DNA from: Phylloscopus collybita
Taxonomy: Eukaryota > Chordata > Aves > Passeriformes > Phylloscopidae
Direction: 5' to 3'
Assembly: GCA_027886175.1 (NCBI GenBank)
Contig: JAJNNQ010000023.1
Location: forward strand, 11,469,501-11,533,500
DNA length: 64,000 nucleotides
Of this stretch, positions 1-15,000 are shown piece after piece (the stretch's first letter is position 1; each line of letters opens with the position of its first letter). The translations under genes and the position numbers were made by a program. The notes beneath the pieces are model-generated. The model was not told the origin of the DNA and did no database searches. It saw only the letters and a list, made by a program, of their open reading frames with translations.

Positions 1-95
1 AGAACCCAAGCCATGCTCACAGCCAGAACTGCCACCAGCAGCCGGTCCCAGGGGTCGTGGGAGCCCCCACTCTCACTCTTGCCCTTCCAGGAGAC
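1..95 (-). CDS. ABCA5: ABCA5 coding exon 26 (cut by window edge)
   Basis: After a TTCCCAG acceptor the frame reads [18 protein letters not shown], then [14 protein letters not shown], and stays open to position 1. The DPWDRL-VAV core matches the ABCA5 segment that follows the FIK of exon 25. The loop before it (GKSESGGSH) is more diverged. The remaining exons, with nucleotide-binding domain 2, lie outside the window. Confidence 0.9.
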
Positions 96-3000
96 CTGGG
101 AATTCAGGGAAAGAACATGGTCAGGGAAATCAGCACCTCCCAGAGACCCCACTTCCTACCCTCGGTGCTTTCACCTCAGCCATTCAGGCTGGGCTGCTCA
201 AGCACTTCCTGAGCTCTCCAAAAAATAAAAAAACATCAAACAACTCCCTCCAAAGCCTGGGGCTGCTCCTGCTCTCAAGCCACCCACTCCCAATTAACCC
301 ACTGGCTTTGCTCACTGAGGAACACCTGGCTTTCCCTGGAATATCACAGGATCATGGAATTGTCTGGGTTGGAAGGGACCTTCAAGATCATCCCTGCCAT
401 GGGCAGGGACATCTCCCACTGCCCCAGGCTGCTCCAAGCCCCATCCAGCCTGGCCTTGGACACTTCCAGGGATCCAGGGGCAGCCCCAGCTGCTCTGGGC
501 ACCCTGTGCCAGGGCCTGCCCACCCTCACAGGGAGGAATTTCTTCCCAAAATCCAATCTAACCCCACTCTCTGTCAGCTTGGAGCCATTCCCTCTTGGCC
601 TGTCACTCCATCCCTTGTTAAAACTCCCTCTCCCTCTTTCCTGTAGGCTCCCTCCACTCAGAGAAAGGCAATTTCATAGAAAACTTGCTGATTTCCCCAT
701 TTTAAAACCAAACCACTTGGCATCATAGGAAAGAGGAGATTTTCCCCCAAGCAGCTGTTATCCTCAGGTGTCCAGTGGCTACAGAGGACACACTAAAGGC
801 ACCCACCCAGCCCCAGCCATCTCCAAGGGCTCTGGAAAGGATCCCTGGAGCCCCCTTACCTTTATAAAACAGATCAGGCAGCCAATAAGGGGATAAATAG
901 GAATGAAGATGGAGAAGACATAATGCAGGACAGTGGTTACCAGGTAATGGTCCAGGAAAAAGGACACTTCAGTGACAACTGTGCAGAGCAAGGCTGTCTG
1001 TACCAAAGAAAAGGGGGAAAAAAAGTCCATTTTCATCCACTTCAGACTCTCTAAGCGTAAGTTAATTTATTTAGGGCACCTTTTTCTTAAAGCTTTTATC
1101 ACTCAGGCAGTGAGTGAGACATTGGTAAAAGTTTCCCATTTCCTGTGCATTAGGGACACACAGGTCAACAAAATAACCAGGTTGTTTTTTTTTTTTGTGC
1201 TGTGACTTTGGAGATCACCAATTTTCCCACTTATCTCAGCTCCAGGCCAAGTCACTCACCACTGAAAATATAAATGACCAAAATTCCTTCGTGTTCTGGA
1301 CTTTTCTGAAGGTGAAGGAGACCACGTAGGTGAAGAGCACGACTGAGGGGACATAACCAATCAGGCAGAAAATCTGCAGAGACAGGAAAGGTTTCTCAGG
1401 AAAATGTGCAGCAGGAATATTTTTTTTTTTTTTTTTGCATAAGGATCAACTGGAATTACCTCAGTGTGATACAGAACTCTGGATTCACCTTTGTCACTTT
1501 ATTTGATGTATTCTGCCTTGGTGCATAGAGGATGTATTATTAAAGACACCAATTAAAGAATGTGTGGAGAGGCAAAAACTCTTCCCCCTTCAGTTTCCTT
1601 TAAACTCTTTCCCATTTCTTTTTTTTTTTTTTTTGGTAACAGAGGCTCCCACAAATGCTGACCTCAAGGTTCTGGCAAACACTAAGAATTCCACAGCAGC
1701 ATTTCTGTAGCAATTCAAACAAGGGCAGCAAAGCAGCCCTGCAGCCACATCCCAAACCTGATTACCTCTGGAAAAGCAGCTGGGAAAAGGCTGATTCCTC
1801 CCAGTTCCAGCCAGAGTCACAGGGAAGCAGGCTCTGAATACCCAAGACATGAAGCCTTGTGGCCTCCTCCACCCAACCCCACCTGCAGCTCCTGCAGGGA
1901 TGGGCTCTGCCCAAAGTCACCCTGCCCCTGTCAGCAGCAGCCCCTGGGCAAACACAGCAGTGAGCCAGCACAGCACAGGGCACAAGGCAGGCTGAGACTG
2001 CAGCAGGGAAGGATTTCCCATTTCCTTGGAAAATCCTGCTGCTTTAAGAACCAACAAGGCTGGAAAAGAGCTTTGAGATGTGAGTCCAGCCTGGGATCAA
2101 GCAGACCACGGCACCAAGAGCCATTCCTTAAATAATTTCAGGGACAGAGACTCCAGCACCTCCCTGGACAGCCCCCTCCAGTCCCAAGCACCCTTTCTGT
2201 GAAGAGATTCTGTCTGTGTCCAACCTGAACCTCCCCTGGCACTGCTTTATTTTACTCCAGCCCTGAATGGATCCCCCAGCTCGGAGCCATTCTCCCCACA
2301 GAGAATATTCTGCCTTTGTGCCAGCAGCGTTTTCCCTGTGTATCCACGGGGAAAAAACTGCAGCTGAACCAAGGGAGGAAAAGGAAAGAGTTGCAGGCAG
2401 CAGGGCAGCCCTGGCAGCTGAACCAAGGGAGGAAAAGGAAAGAGTTGCAGGCAGCAGGGCAGCTCTGGCAGCTGAACCAAGGGAGGAAAAGGAAAGAGTT
2501 GCAGGCAGCAGGGCAGCCCTGGCAGCTGAACCAAGGGAGGAAAAGGAAAGAGTTGCAGGCAGCAGGGCAGCCCTGCTCTGAGCCCAGGCTCACCACAGCC
2601 AGGAACTTGCCCACGTAGAAGTAGACGCCGTAGTGGAAGGCGAAGAGGCTGCCGATCATCAGCACCAGGATGAAGAAGAACAGAGGCAGATCCACCAGGG
2701 CCTGGCCAGCCCAGTAGGCTGAGGGGTAGAGCCCTGCAATCTTCAGCTGGGTGTAAGCCTTGAGCTGCAGCAGGGGGGAGAAGCCAGAGTTACCCACGAG
2801 GGGATGGAAATGCAGGATTCACACTGCCCTGTGTCACTGCCAAGCTTGGCTCTGCACAGAACAGCTTTTCCCAAATCTGCTCCACCCCAGAGCCCCCCAT
2901 GGCACTGCTGCAAACCCCTCTGTGGATCTTTCCCCAAATCCCAGGGTTTTTAACTCCCTGAGCAGCTCTGCATGGGCACCTGGGCGTTACCTTGTGGTTT

Positions 3001-6000
3001 TCTGCGTTGTCCATGGCGAAGTAGGGTGGCATCCCAGTGATGATGATCCCCAGCAACACGGCTTCAAAGTAGATCTCCAGCCTGAAAATTGTGTCTGGAA
3101 GATCCTGGGATAGAAATCAGATTTATTCAGTGCCAGAATGTGACCAAAAAGATGCTGCATTAGGAGCTGGAGCATGCTGTGAATGGTAAATAAAACATCT
3201 GTGGATGTCGAGATCACCTGCGCTGCAGCAGGAAGAAAAACACCTGGGGAAGTTCTGGGAGTGTTTATATGAGGAATAAAGAGTAACTGAAGAACTTTCA
3301 GAGCATTTATCTCCTGCAGCAGGTCTTCTCCTCCCCCAAAGGCCCCTCCAGCTCTGCACAGACCAAGAAGTGCAGGCAAGCTCCAACAAACTCATAATGA
3401 ATTCATTCACAGGGTCATGGAATGCTTTGGGTTGGGAAGAGCTGTATGGATCATCTCATTCCAACCCCCAATTCCTTCCTCTAGACTGGGCTGCTCCAGG
3501 CCACACCCAACCTTTATTCCTCTTAAATTTCCTTGGAAAGAGGACACAACATCCTTTTCCCAAGCCCCTTTCTCCTCCCCTTCCACAAGCTGCAGAGCAG
3601 AATTCCAGCACCTTTCACATCCTGCCAAACCCTGCAGACAGTCCCAAGCAGCTTTTCCCTTGGTTTGTGGGGTGCTCCTGCACTCCCCCTCCCACCCAGG
3701 GCTGCTCTGCCCTCTCCCCAGTGTTCCAGGGTGATTTTTTGGGAGCTGCTCACCTGAATCAAGGGGTTGCTCCAGATCTGGATGCTCTCAGTCACGTTCA
3801 AACTGCCCAGGAGGAGGTTGCTGACAATATTCATCAAAACTGGCAGGGAGTGCACCATGGTCCTGTTGAATACGATGTTGAAAACATAATTCTAGGAAGA
3901 AAAATACGTGCTGTGTTAATCCTCCTGTGCTGAGAGGGCTCTCCTTAATGAAACCTGAACACTGGGATGAATCTTTGCATAACCAAGTGCACTGCAGGGG
4001 GCTCTGGGCTGCTCAGGGTGCCTGTCACACACAGCCTGGCTCAGGAGCACAGCCCTGCTCCCAGAGAAGGATCCCCTGGGAATGAACCCCCAGCGTGTCC
4101 CAGGGAGCAGCCAGGCTCTGACAAATGGCATCCAGGCAGTCCCAGCCTGGAACAAGAACACACCAGGAGCTGCTCTGGGATCATCCTGCTCATGGATTTC
4201 CACCCAGGCAGGCAAAGGTGTGCAGGAGCTGCACTGCCACACTGATGGCAGCAGTGTCAGGGAATAAAAACAGCACCAAGAGCCAGAGGTGGCACACTCT
4301 GTAAACTGTAAAGCAGCTCCCTTGCTGGGGATGAAATGGGATCCCAAAGTTCAGATCTGCCTGGCACTGTGAACAGGGACAGCCCCAGAAACTGAGTTTT
4401 CTTTACATGTGAGAGCACCATGGAATTATGCTTCTGTCAAACTGTAACTCAGTCAGTACAAACAAAAAGAAAATCATAAAAAATTCCTCTGCCAGGTATC
4501 CTGTGATGGAGAAGCTTTCTCCTGATTTTCTGTGCCCTCATGGGGAGGAAAAGGGGATGGAAGTTTGACTGGCTTACTGTAATTATAATTATAATTATAA
4601 TTATAATTATTATTATGGAAGAACATTTATTTTGCAAAGATTCCCACTCTGTCCTCTTTGCAGCCTCTTGTATAAGCAGCATTATCTGACATTGTTTGAC
4701 TCCAATGACTCCAGAGCTGCTTTTCAGGTAAGATTTCCCCAGCAGCTGCTCTCTGGGCACAGCCCAGGCAGAGTGTGCCTTACCTGCCTGGACTCCAGGG
4801 CAAACACGTTCAGAGCTGCACTGTGAGGTGCCACTGAGACATAATCACTGTCATTGAACAGCTCCCAGAGGATGTTCATGCTCCCCAGGGAGTGCACAAT
4901 GTCACTGAGCTCCACCTCTGGGGACAGAAAACAACATGGAATCACTTCAGCTGGGGAAGGCCTTCAGGACCATCAAATCCAGCCACTCCCCAGCCCTAAG
5001 CCATGTCCCTGAGTGCCCCATCTCCCAGTCTCTTAAACCCCTCCTCATCCCAGCCTGGAGCATTTCACACAGAATTATCCATGCACAGCTCCAACAGCTG
5101 CTGGTTTTGACTCCTGGGCTCCTGCTGGGCACTTCTAAAACATCCAGAGCTGAAAGAAAAAGGGATTCTCCCAGATGTTTCACAGCAGGATTTCAATGCT
5201 GATTTATCTCAGTGTTTCTGGCCACTTCCTTCACCTGAATCATCCTCTGACACAGCAAGAACAAGGTCATGGAGATGGGAGGGGGATCTCCAAACCAAAC
5301 CCCATGGCACAAGCTGACAGTTCACCAGCCCTGGGCACGTGGAAACTCTTCCACTGGCTTAAGTCCAAGGAGAAAGTTCATTCCCAACCCCAAAAACTGG
5401 GAGAAGGAGAGGAGTGGAGGCAGGAGCTGCTGCCCTACCTGTGGAGTTCTGCAGCAGCAGCCGACTCCTGTACTTGTGAGAGTTCTCTCCAGGCTTCAGC
5501 AAGTACAGATCTGGGGAGAGTTTGATAGCAGCTACAGCGTTTTTGATGATGTGGTGTATGAAAAACAACAAAATCTGAACTACAAGGAAAATGAGGAAAA
5601 GCAACAACCTGAAAGAAATAGAAGTTTGGGGTTGATTTCAATTCAGTGAAAGGACACCCAGTTTTATCTGCATGTTATTCAAAGAAACCATCCCCCTCAC
5701 GCCCCAAAAAGTCATTTCTTAACAGAAATTACAGCTGCACACGTGCTGTTTTTTAAATGTCACTGTGGGGGGAAATGCAGGCCAGGGAGTGGTGTCTGTG
5801 TGTCCCTCAGGCAGGTTTGGGGGCTCGGAGAGGAAGGAGAAGCCCCAGCACTCACATAACTCTGACACACTTGTTCTCCCGTCTCAGGCTGAGGAAGTGC
5901 ACTTTGGCTATGGTGGAAACCTGCTTCTTCCACAGGGCTGAGCTGCTCATGGCTGGTGCCCTGGCCTCAGACAGCATCAGCAGGCTCTGCTCCATGTCAT

Positions 6001-9000
6001 CCAGGGACTTGGTGTCCCCCTCCTCCTGCGCTTGCTGCGAGTGGAACACGCTGTAATCTGGAAGAGGGCAGGAGCACCCCGGGAGCTGAGGCTCTGCCCC
6101 AGCCTGGGGTGCAAATGGGACAGCAGCTGGAGCCAGGGGCTCCTTGCTCCTCCTGTTGTGGAAGACACCTCACCCCACCCATCCCACCCCATCCCATCCC
6201 ATCCCATCCCATCCCATCCCCATCCCCATCCTCATCCTCATCCTCATCCTCATCCTGACCTCCATCCCATCCCCATCCCCATCCCATCCCAATCCTCATC
6301 TCAAACCCAATCCCATCCCATCCCCATGCCAATCCCAAACTCATCCCCATCCCAATCCTAATCCAAATCCCAAACCCCAACCGCATCCCATCCCAATCCA
6401 ATCCCAAACCCATCCCCATCCCAATCACTCCCCATCCCGATCTCAATCCCAAACCCCATCCCATCCCAATCCCATCACATCCCAATCCTCATCTCAAACC
6501 CAATCCCATCCCATCCCCATTCCAATCCCAATCCCAAACCCAATCCCAAACCCAATCCCATCCCGAACCCAAACCCACTCCCATCCCACCCCCATCCCTC
6601 AGTTAACCCCAAGCTCAGTGACACGGATCCAGCCCCAGCACACCCATGGCAGATCCCTAAAGCTGGGACAGCAGAAGTAAAGGAGCACTTCCTTGGAAAA
6701 TCCTGATGCTCTAAATCACAGAATCAACCAGGCTGGGAAGGACCTTTGAGATCCTGGAGCCCAGCCTGGCACCAGGCAGAGCATGGCACCAAGGGCCACA
6801 TCCAGCCCCTGAACTCCTCCAGGGATGGACTCCAGCACCTCCCTGGGCAGCCCCATCCAGTCCCAGTCACTCTGGGGACTTGGTGATCCCAAATTCTGCC
6901 ACCAGAAGGTGCAGATTTGCCCCAGTTTCATACCCTTGGCCTGTGTGTGCACCTGTATGAGCCAGCACCTGCAGATGCAGCTGCTAAATCCTCTCAAACC
7001 CACACTGACACTGTGTCTAGCAGGGCAGTCAGCCTAATTAGGGACTCATTTGCATACCAGGATACCATATATACACTACAGAGCACATGCTTTTACTCAC
7101 ACTAATCATTCTGGATCACACAGAAAGCTCTAGAACAATTAAAACAGCTCAAACCATTCAAAATTGACATCAAAAAAACAACTGACTCCTTCTGGAGTAA
7201 TATTAAGCAGTCCCAGCTTTTCATTTGGACTGAAAGTCAATTTGAAGGGAGACAAGCTGAGCTGTTTCAGCCCTAAGTGCAGCTACTGTTCATACAAAAG
7301 GCTGAAAATTAATTTTATCTTGCACATTTATAACCTCTTGAAAGCAAGCTCCATTAGGAAAATAAAGGGCCTTTTAAAAGGCAAGTGAACTGTGAAGCCA
7401 AGCAGACAGCTGTGAGCTCGCTGGATGAAAAATGAAAAATGAAAAATCAAAAGCTTTTCCCCTGGCTGCTGCCAGGATCCCCCCCAGCCGCCTCACTGCC
7501 CTCTCCTGGTTTCCATGCTGAGTATTTCAGCAGCCTGGAATGTTGGGAGAACCAAAGGATCCCCAGATGCTGGAGCAGCACCCTGTGGGGGACGTTCCTC
7601 TTGTCCCCTCCTTCTGGCAGTGACAATTCCAAACTGAGACCAAACCAAAGCTGATCTGCTTGGACCCACCTGCTTGGTCAATCTCTGCCTCCACCTCCAG
7701 CTTCAGGTAAACGTCCTCCAGCGTGGTCATGGACACCCCATAGGTGATGACCCCCAGGTGGGAATGGGTGTCCAGGTCAGAGAACAAACCTGGGGACAGA
7801 GGCAGCTCTGGGACTGCTGCAGCCCCTGCCAGGAACACTTCAGGCACAGCCCTCAACAGCAAACCCATCAGCAGGCACAGGTTGTGCTTGGAGAACCAAG
7901 GTGGGATGAGCTCCTTTCAGCATTACATTTCAGCCTCTGTGGTCAGGAAATGGTTTTGCTGAAGCTGTGGTGCTTCTAAAAACTGTCTCAGCATCCTGAA
8001 GCTCCTGGGCTCAAAGTTTCCTCAGGGCAGGTTCAAGGTGACCTCCCCTGGAAAAATCCCACCCAGCACAGCTCATCCTACCCAAATCCCTGCCCAGGCA
8101 CAAAGGATCTCACAAACAAAACCACTGAGTCATTCTGTACCTATAAAAATACATATTTGTGTATTTTTATAGGTACACATATATGTGTAACTATAAAAAT
8201 AAAAGCACTTTTAACAGGTGCTTAAGGCCTGGTTAGCCTGGCCTTAAGCACCTGTTAAAAGGAATTCCCAGGTGTTTAAGGCCAGGCTAACCAGGCAGGA
8301 GGTGCTGGGCAGGGCACAGAGCCTGAAGATCAACGTGAGGTTCAGAGTGGGAGAACCTGACAGCATCTTGGGGTTACTGGGTTTTTGTCAATCCTGTGAA
8401 ATAAGGACTTTTAAAAAAGGAGCTTGAGAGCCAAGGTGAGGCTGAAGGGAAATTCAAATGTGGATATTTGACAAGACTCCCCAACCCTTCAGAGTTTCTC
8501 CTGTCCCAGCTGACAAGGTGTGCTCCCAACCTCGGCTTCTCCCTAAATAATCTGGGGAATTGATTCAGTCCCAGCCTGTTTGCAGAGGTGCACCCAGTGG
8601 CAAAGCTCAAAAAAAAATCATTAACTCCAACTCAACAGGGGAAAAAACCAAACCCATTTATGGAGTATCAGCTGCATGTTCCCATCAGTATTGATCCCCC
8701 TTGGCTCCCCACAGGGTTTATCCCAGTGATTTCTGCCAGGCCAGCAAGGAGCCCAGACAATTGCTGCCACCTAGTGAAACCCTCCCCTCTGCTCCCTCTC
8801 TCCACAGAATTTCAAGGCAGTGACACGCTGCTCTTTGCAGCTCACAACAAGAGTCTGTATGGATTTTGTAGGATTTTTGTAGGATTTGGGACACCCCTGC
8901 TTCCTGCTGCAGGCCAGCCCTGCTCTTTGGAACCCTCTGTAAGAGGATGGTGGTTCTGCAGGACCAGGGCTCACCAGAGAGGCATTTGCTGTTGGGTAAA

Positions 9001-12000
9001 CCTCATACAGATTTATACATTTATTTTTACTGGTATCAAATGTGGCTACTGCAGGTGCAAGGCCGAGTCTAGCCCTACAGCAGCTTATCCTGTTTTAGAT
9101 CTGCCCTGCAACCTCGACAACAGCAGCACAAGGAGCTATTTCAGCTGATAATTAGTCTAAAACCCTAAAAGGGATCACCTTCCTGAACTGATTCACCATT
9201 CACTGCCAAAAAAAGGGCTGGAACACAAGGATGGGTCAGGCATGTGGTACAGGGAACACCTGGATTTGAGTTAGCTGGAGTGACCAGGGAGACTCCAGTG
9301 GAAGTCAACACACACCTCACTGGAAGAGGTGACAAAACCCTCACTGCCCCTGAGAAAACCCTCCCTGACCTCCCACCACCCAAATAATACAATATAAAAT
9401 AATAATATATACAAATATAATAAATACAAAAACCATAAAGGTGCAACTGACAATTTACCAACAGCATCAGGCTTAATAAACATCCCCTGCTGCAGTCACT
9501 GATCCCTGCAACACAGCACCCCACAAATACCTGCAAACTTGTCCATGTCCTTGAGAGGGAGGGTGTAGACGAGCTGCTCGTCGTTCTGCTGGATCAGGCT
9601 GGCTGCAGGGATGTGCTGCCTGATCAGAGAGGTGGTGGCCTCTGTGTTGCAATAGGCATCGATGTGCATGCTGCAAAAGCACAGCAGGGATTGGGGGCTG
9701 CAGCCTGCCTGCACAGCACAGCTCCAACACCCCCTCGGCTGTGCCAGGGGACAGAAAAGGTGTGTGCATAAATCTGTATAAAAGGGATAAAAGGGATGTA
9801 TCTTTCTCAGGGGAGCTTGCTTAGAGATGTGTCTGGGGTTGCAGTGCAGGATGTCACCAGCAGTGTGGATTCCATCACCAGCTGTTAAACCAGCTGGGCA
9901 GTGCTCTGTATCCCTGCCAGGACCCATCCTCCCCCAGGGGTATCTGCTGTCCATGGGCAGCTGTTAAACCAGCTGGGCAGTGCTCTGTATCCCTGCCAGG
10001 ACCCACCCTCCCCCCAGGGGTATCTGCTGTCCATGGGCAGCTGTTAAACCAGCTGGGCAGTGCTCTGTATCCCTGCCAGGACCCACTCTCCCCCCAGGGG
10101 TATCTGCTGTCCATGGGCAGCTGTTAAACCAGCTGGGCAGTGCTCTGTATCCCTGCCAGGACCCACCCTCCCCCCAGGGGTATCTGCTGTCCATGGGCAG
10201 CTGTTAAACCAGCTGGGGCAGTGCTCTGTATCCCTGCCAGGACCCACCCTCCCCCCAGGGGTATCTGCTGTCCAGGGGCCATCCAGGCTCACTGCAGGGC
10301 TGATCCAATTCCATCAGCCCAGGCGAGGAGCCCAGCATTCCCAGCTGGATCCAAGCTGGGATGCAGAGCCCCAGGGCAGCCTGAGTGCTCTGCATTCCCA
10401 GAGGAACCCAGACCCATCTCAGCACCACTGGAGCCTCAGAGGGAACTGCACCCTGCTCCAGGATCCTCTCTGCTCCAGCAGAACCACAGCTGGCCCTGCA
10501 GGAGGGCTTGGCTGGGCTGCTCCAGCACCCTGACCAACAGGTGCCAGGCTGTGTTCTGAATCTGGCAGGGCTTTTTGTACTACTGCATTTTTATTTTTAA
10601 TATTCCCAGTAAAGAACTGTTCTTCCTATTCCCATATCTTTGCCTGAGAGCCCCTGAATTTCAAAATTATAATAATTCAGAGGTTTGCATTCTCCATTTC
10701 AACAAGGGCAGGTCTGGCTTTCCCTGGCAGACACCTGCCTTTCCAGACCAAGACACCAACAGAAAGCAGTAAGGAAGGAGATGCCTGGTGGCACCCAGGA
10801 GGTACAGAAGTGGGCACAGGATTACCTCAGGCGGTAGCCAATGCCCCACTTGCTCTTGAGGAAGAGAGAAGAGCCGAGGCACTTCAGCATCCCCTGGGAA
10901 ATCACAGCCTTGCGATCTGCAAAGGAGAGCAGGGAGGCCCCTCTGAAGCAGGGAAGGGACAAAGCTCCTCCCAAACCCGCTCTGGATCCCACACAGAGGG
11001 CACCCCGGGCTGGGGGTGAGGCTGGGGGCAGCAGGGCTCACCAGCCAGGATGTCAGCCTCGTCCATGAAGTGGGTGCTGAAGACAGTGACCCGGTTGGCT
11101 CTCCTGCTCCTCAGCAGGTTCCAGACGATGTGCCGGGAGCAGGGATCCATCCCAGCCGTGGGCTCGTCCAGCAGCAACACCTGGGGGCAAAGCCACAGCC
11201 CTGGCCTCAGGGATCCCTCCCCAGCACACCCAGAAGGGTTTGGCTCAAACCTGCCAGTCACTCTTCTAAAACAGGAAACATCCCAAACTAACAAGGCAGC
11301 TTTTTGTCACCGTGCTCTGAATGAATCCATCCCCTGCTGTGAAAAATGGAAAAATCCCATAATGAATTAATGCCACGGCCTGTTTCATTCTGCTTCCAAC
11401 ACAACTTGGAGCCATGGGCTCACTCTTTCTGCTGAGGGGTGGTTAAATGCACACACCTGCTTCTAAAACCCCCAGGAACTGTCACACACACCATTTCTAA
11501 CCACAGACCTCAAGGCAGTCCCTGTCCTCACGTGCCAGAAATTACAGAGCTGTAACACAAAAGAGCTCCCTGGCTCTGCTCCTGCTCCCAGGTCCCTCAT
11601 GGCTTTGGAAGGAAAGCATCCAACAATTTCACTCTTGGGGGATCAATGCCACCTGCCAGGAACTACACACAAAACTTGCCACACTATTTGTGTGCCAAAG
11701 AGATCAAAGCTGCTGCTGTTCCCTGAGCCTCAAGCACAAAGGCTGAGAGATTGAAATGATTGTAATTAAATCATACAGGAAGGAAAAAAGGGGCTCAAAG
11801 GAACAATTTCTGAATTTTACACATTAGTTGGTTTTGATAAGTGAGACCAAGTTTTCCGTGGATCAGCAACACCAAGCTGGGAATGATTCCATCCCTCTCA
11901 CCTTGGGGTTCCCAAGAACAGCAACTCCCACTGACAGCCTCCTCTTCTGCCCCCCACTCAATTTTTTGGCTTGATTGTCCCTGATGGGCTGCATCTCCAA

Positions 12001-15000
12001 ATCCAGCAACACCTTCTGCACCTTGAAAATGCAAGGAATACAATTGTTGTTCTATAAAAAAAAGACCCATGGATTTTTTTTAACCAGACTGTTAACAATT
12101 AACATCCAAATGAACTGCTGCTTGTTCCCACTGTGTTCTGCACCCAAACTGCACAACCTCCACACAGAGTTTAATGGTGTCTACAAATGGACCTCAATGC
12201 CAGATTTAAAGCATTTCATGGGCATTTTAATCTTAGGAAAAATTAAAAGTTTATCCTTGTCTAAACATCTGCCTGTACCTCTCTGTCCACTGTACCACAA
12301 AGCAGCATTTCCCTGCAAAAGGAAAACCCTGCAAAGGGTATTTGCATTTACAGGTTAAAAAAGTAAAGACAACTGTCACTCTGTTTTTCTCAAGTTCTGC
12401 TTCAGCCTTCTGATGTTTGACTTTTGTGGTGGAGTTTCTTACTTTTCGTGTAAATAATGATTGGTTTGCATTCCTTTCTTTGGTGGACCAAAGTCCACCA
12501 ATTCTCTCCTCACAATCAAAGGAGGAGACTGTTGATGGACTGTTGGGTTGACCAGTGTGGCTGGAGAGGACAATTTTCCTCCTCCAATCCACAGTCACTG
12601 TTGGAATTCTGTCGAGGTCTGTAAATAAATAAACTGTCCCTTCTTTTGCCTTGGACATCCCAGTGAGTGTCTGTCTTGGGTTGTGGAGCCAGGGGTCTGT
12701 ATTCTATTTCATCTGTTAAAAGCAGTTGGGGAAATGTTTTTCTTTATCTCTTGTAACTCTGAGGGGAGGGGGCAGTGCCCTTTGATAAGGGGCCAACTGT
12801 TAAACCAGGTGGGGCAGGGTTTGTTATCTCTGTCACCACCTGTCCTCCCTCCAGGGGGATATTTTCTGCTAATGAACCACTAAGACACCCCTAAAAGCCA
12901 AAATAGACACATCCCCAAAATAGACCATCCACATTCCATAATCCTATTTTGAGATGCTCCACCCAGGGGGAGGAGCCAACCATTCCTACCTGGATAAAAA
13001 CTGAGACACAGGAACACAGAAAGGATCCAGCTTCACCTGATTCCTGGAGGAAGACTGGATCCCTTCTCACCATCCCTGGACCCTTGTTCTACAGGATCAT
13101 CTCTGCCCCAGCAGAACCACCTCTGCCACTCCAGGAGGACTCACTGTGGACTGCTCCCAAGCCCCTGACCAACAGGGTGTCAGGTTGGAGCTCTGACTCT
13201 CTCAGGGTTCTCCAGGATTGCTGTTTGTTTGTTTGCTGGTTTGGTTGGGTGGTTTTGTTTTTCTACTACATTTGTATTGTTAATATTCCCAGTAAAGAAC
13301 TGTTATCCCTATTCCCAAATCTTTGCCTGAAAGCCCTTAATTGCAAAATGATAATTTGGAGGGGGTGAGGGGTTTGCATTCTCCATTCCAAGGGAAACTC
13401 CAGCTTTTCCCTGTCTGTCCAAACCATGACAGCGTCATTCTTTCGTGTCATACTGCAGCAGACACCACCTGTGCCAGGTGAGTTACCTCTTGTATCAGAT
13501 CGTTCTGGGGGATGCCCTTGATGGCAGCGAAGATGGAGAGGTTCTCCTCCACAGTCAGGATGTCAAAGTGGATGTCGGCCTGCGGGCACACCCCGGCCAT
13601 CTGCCGCACCTCCAGCATCTCCTCGATCTCAGACACCCTGTGCCCATACACTGAGACAAAGCCTGGAAGAAATGAACACCAAATCGTGCAACGCTTTGGG
13701 CTGGAGTGGGACTTGAAGCTCATCTCACTCCAAGCCCCTGCCATGGGCTGGGAACTCTCCAGTGGAAGGAGCATTCAGTGGAGAGGGTTTTTCAGCCCTG
13801 CCTGGGCAGGCATTGCAAGTCAGCTCTTTCAGACTTCATCCAAAGGAATTTTGGTGCATGCTGGAGTAACCCCCAAGGCTCCCAGGCCTGGTGTGGCAGC
13901 AGGGCAGCCCCAGCCCTGCACTCACCATCGGTGGGAGGGCACAGCCCACAGAGGATGTTCATCAGCGTCGTCTTCCCGGTGCCGCTGTGGCCCAGCAGCG
14001 CCGTGATCTGCCCCTCGTAGATGTCAAAGGACAAATCTGCTCCAGGGCACAGAGAGGAGGTGTCAGGGTGGGATCCTGCCCCCCCAGCCACCTCCTGCCC
14101 CAGGCTCCAGCCCAGTGCTCACAGCTGGGGTTGCATTCACAGCCTGCCCCCGAGGGACACCCCAGGCTGGGCTGGTCCCACACCCACTGGGGGCGGCCAC
14201 ATTTCAGAGCCCCCCAGGGGAAGGAGGTGACAGCATCAGGGAGGTGGGACAAGGGAGATTACATCTCTGCAAGGGCAGAGGAGGAACTGGGGGTGATGCC
14301 AGCAGGCTTTCCTTGGGGATGAAGGGCTCGTTTCTGGGGTGCTGGTTCAGACACCAGACACACACAAGCTCATCTGGCATTGGTGCTCCAGGGCCCCACC
14401 CCTCCAAAAACTGAGACACAAAAGGTCACTCAGCAACCCAGCCACTGCTCCTCTGCATCCCACCAGCAGCTAAAAAGCTGAAATGTTCTTACTTCTGAGA
14501 GCCTCCACGGTTTCCCCCTTTTTCCTGAACGTTTTCTGAACACAGCTGATCCTGAAAGAAGACAGGTCATGGCAAAAACCATTTCAGCACCTTCACAGGG
14601 CGTTTTCAGTCACCAACACCCAGCTACAATCACAACGAGCCAACCAGACCAAAGTGGCACCAGATGTGTTAAAAACCCATCGAGGCAAGCCCACAGACAG
14701 GACAGGTTCTCCCAAAACTTTGCCCATCTCCACCCTGGCACCACAAAGCTTTCCCTGGTCACCTTCTAAGGTACTTCCTGTGATGATAAACTGAGTTGTT
14801 TCAAACCTGAGTCTCTTTCACATGGTGGAACAATGCACTGGGGGCTTCCCAAGCAAGGAGAAGGAACAGCTGCTCCCCAGCAGCTGCACAACACAACAGG
14901 AGACCCCACAGACAGGGAAGGGACAAGAGGTGCTAGCAGAAGGGACTCCAAAGATGTGATTCCTGACAGCTCTTGAGCAGAATCAGCTAAAAGCAAGCAG

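Noticed and set aside
6144..6680. [18 protein letters not shown] plus-strand frame
   Set aside because: Translation of the CATCCC microsatellite.
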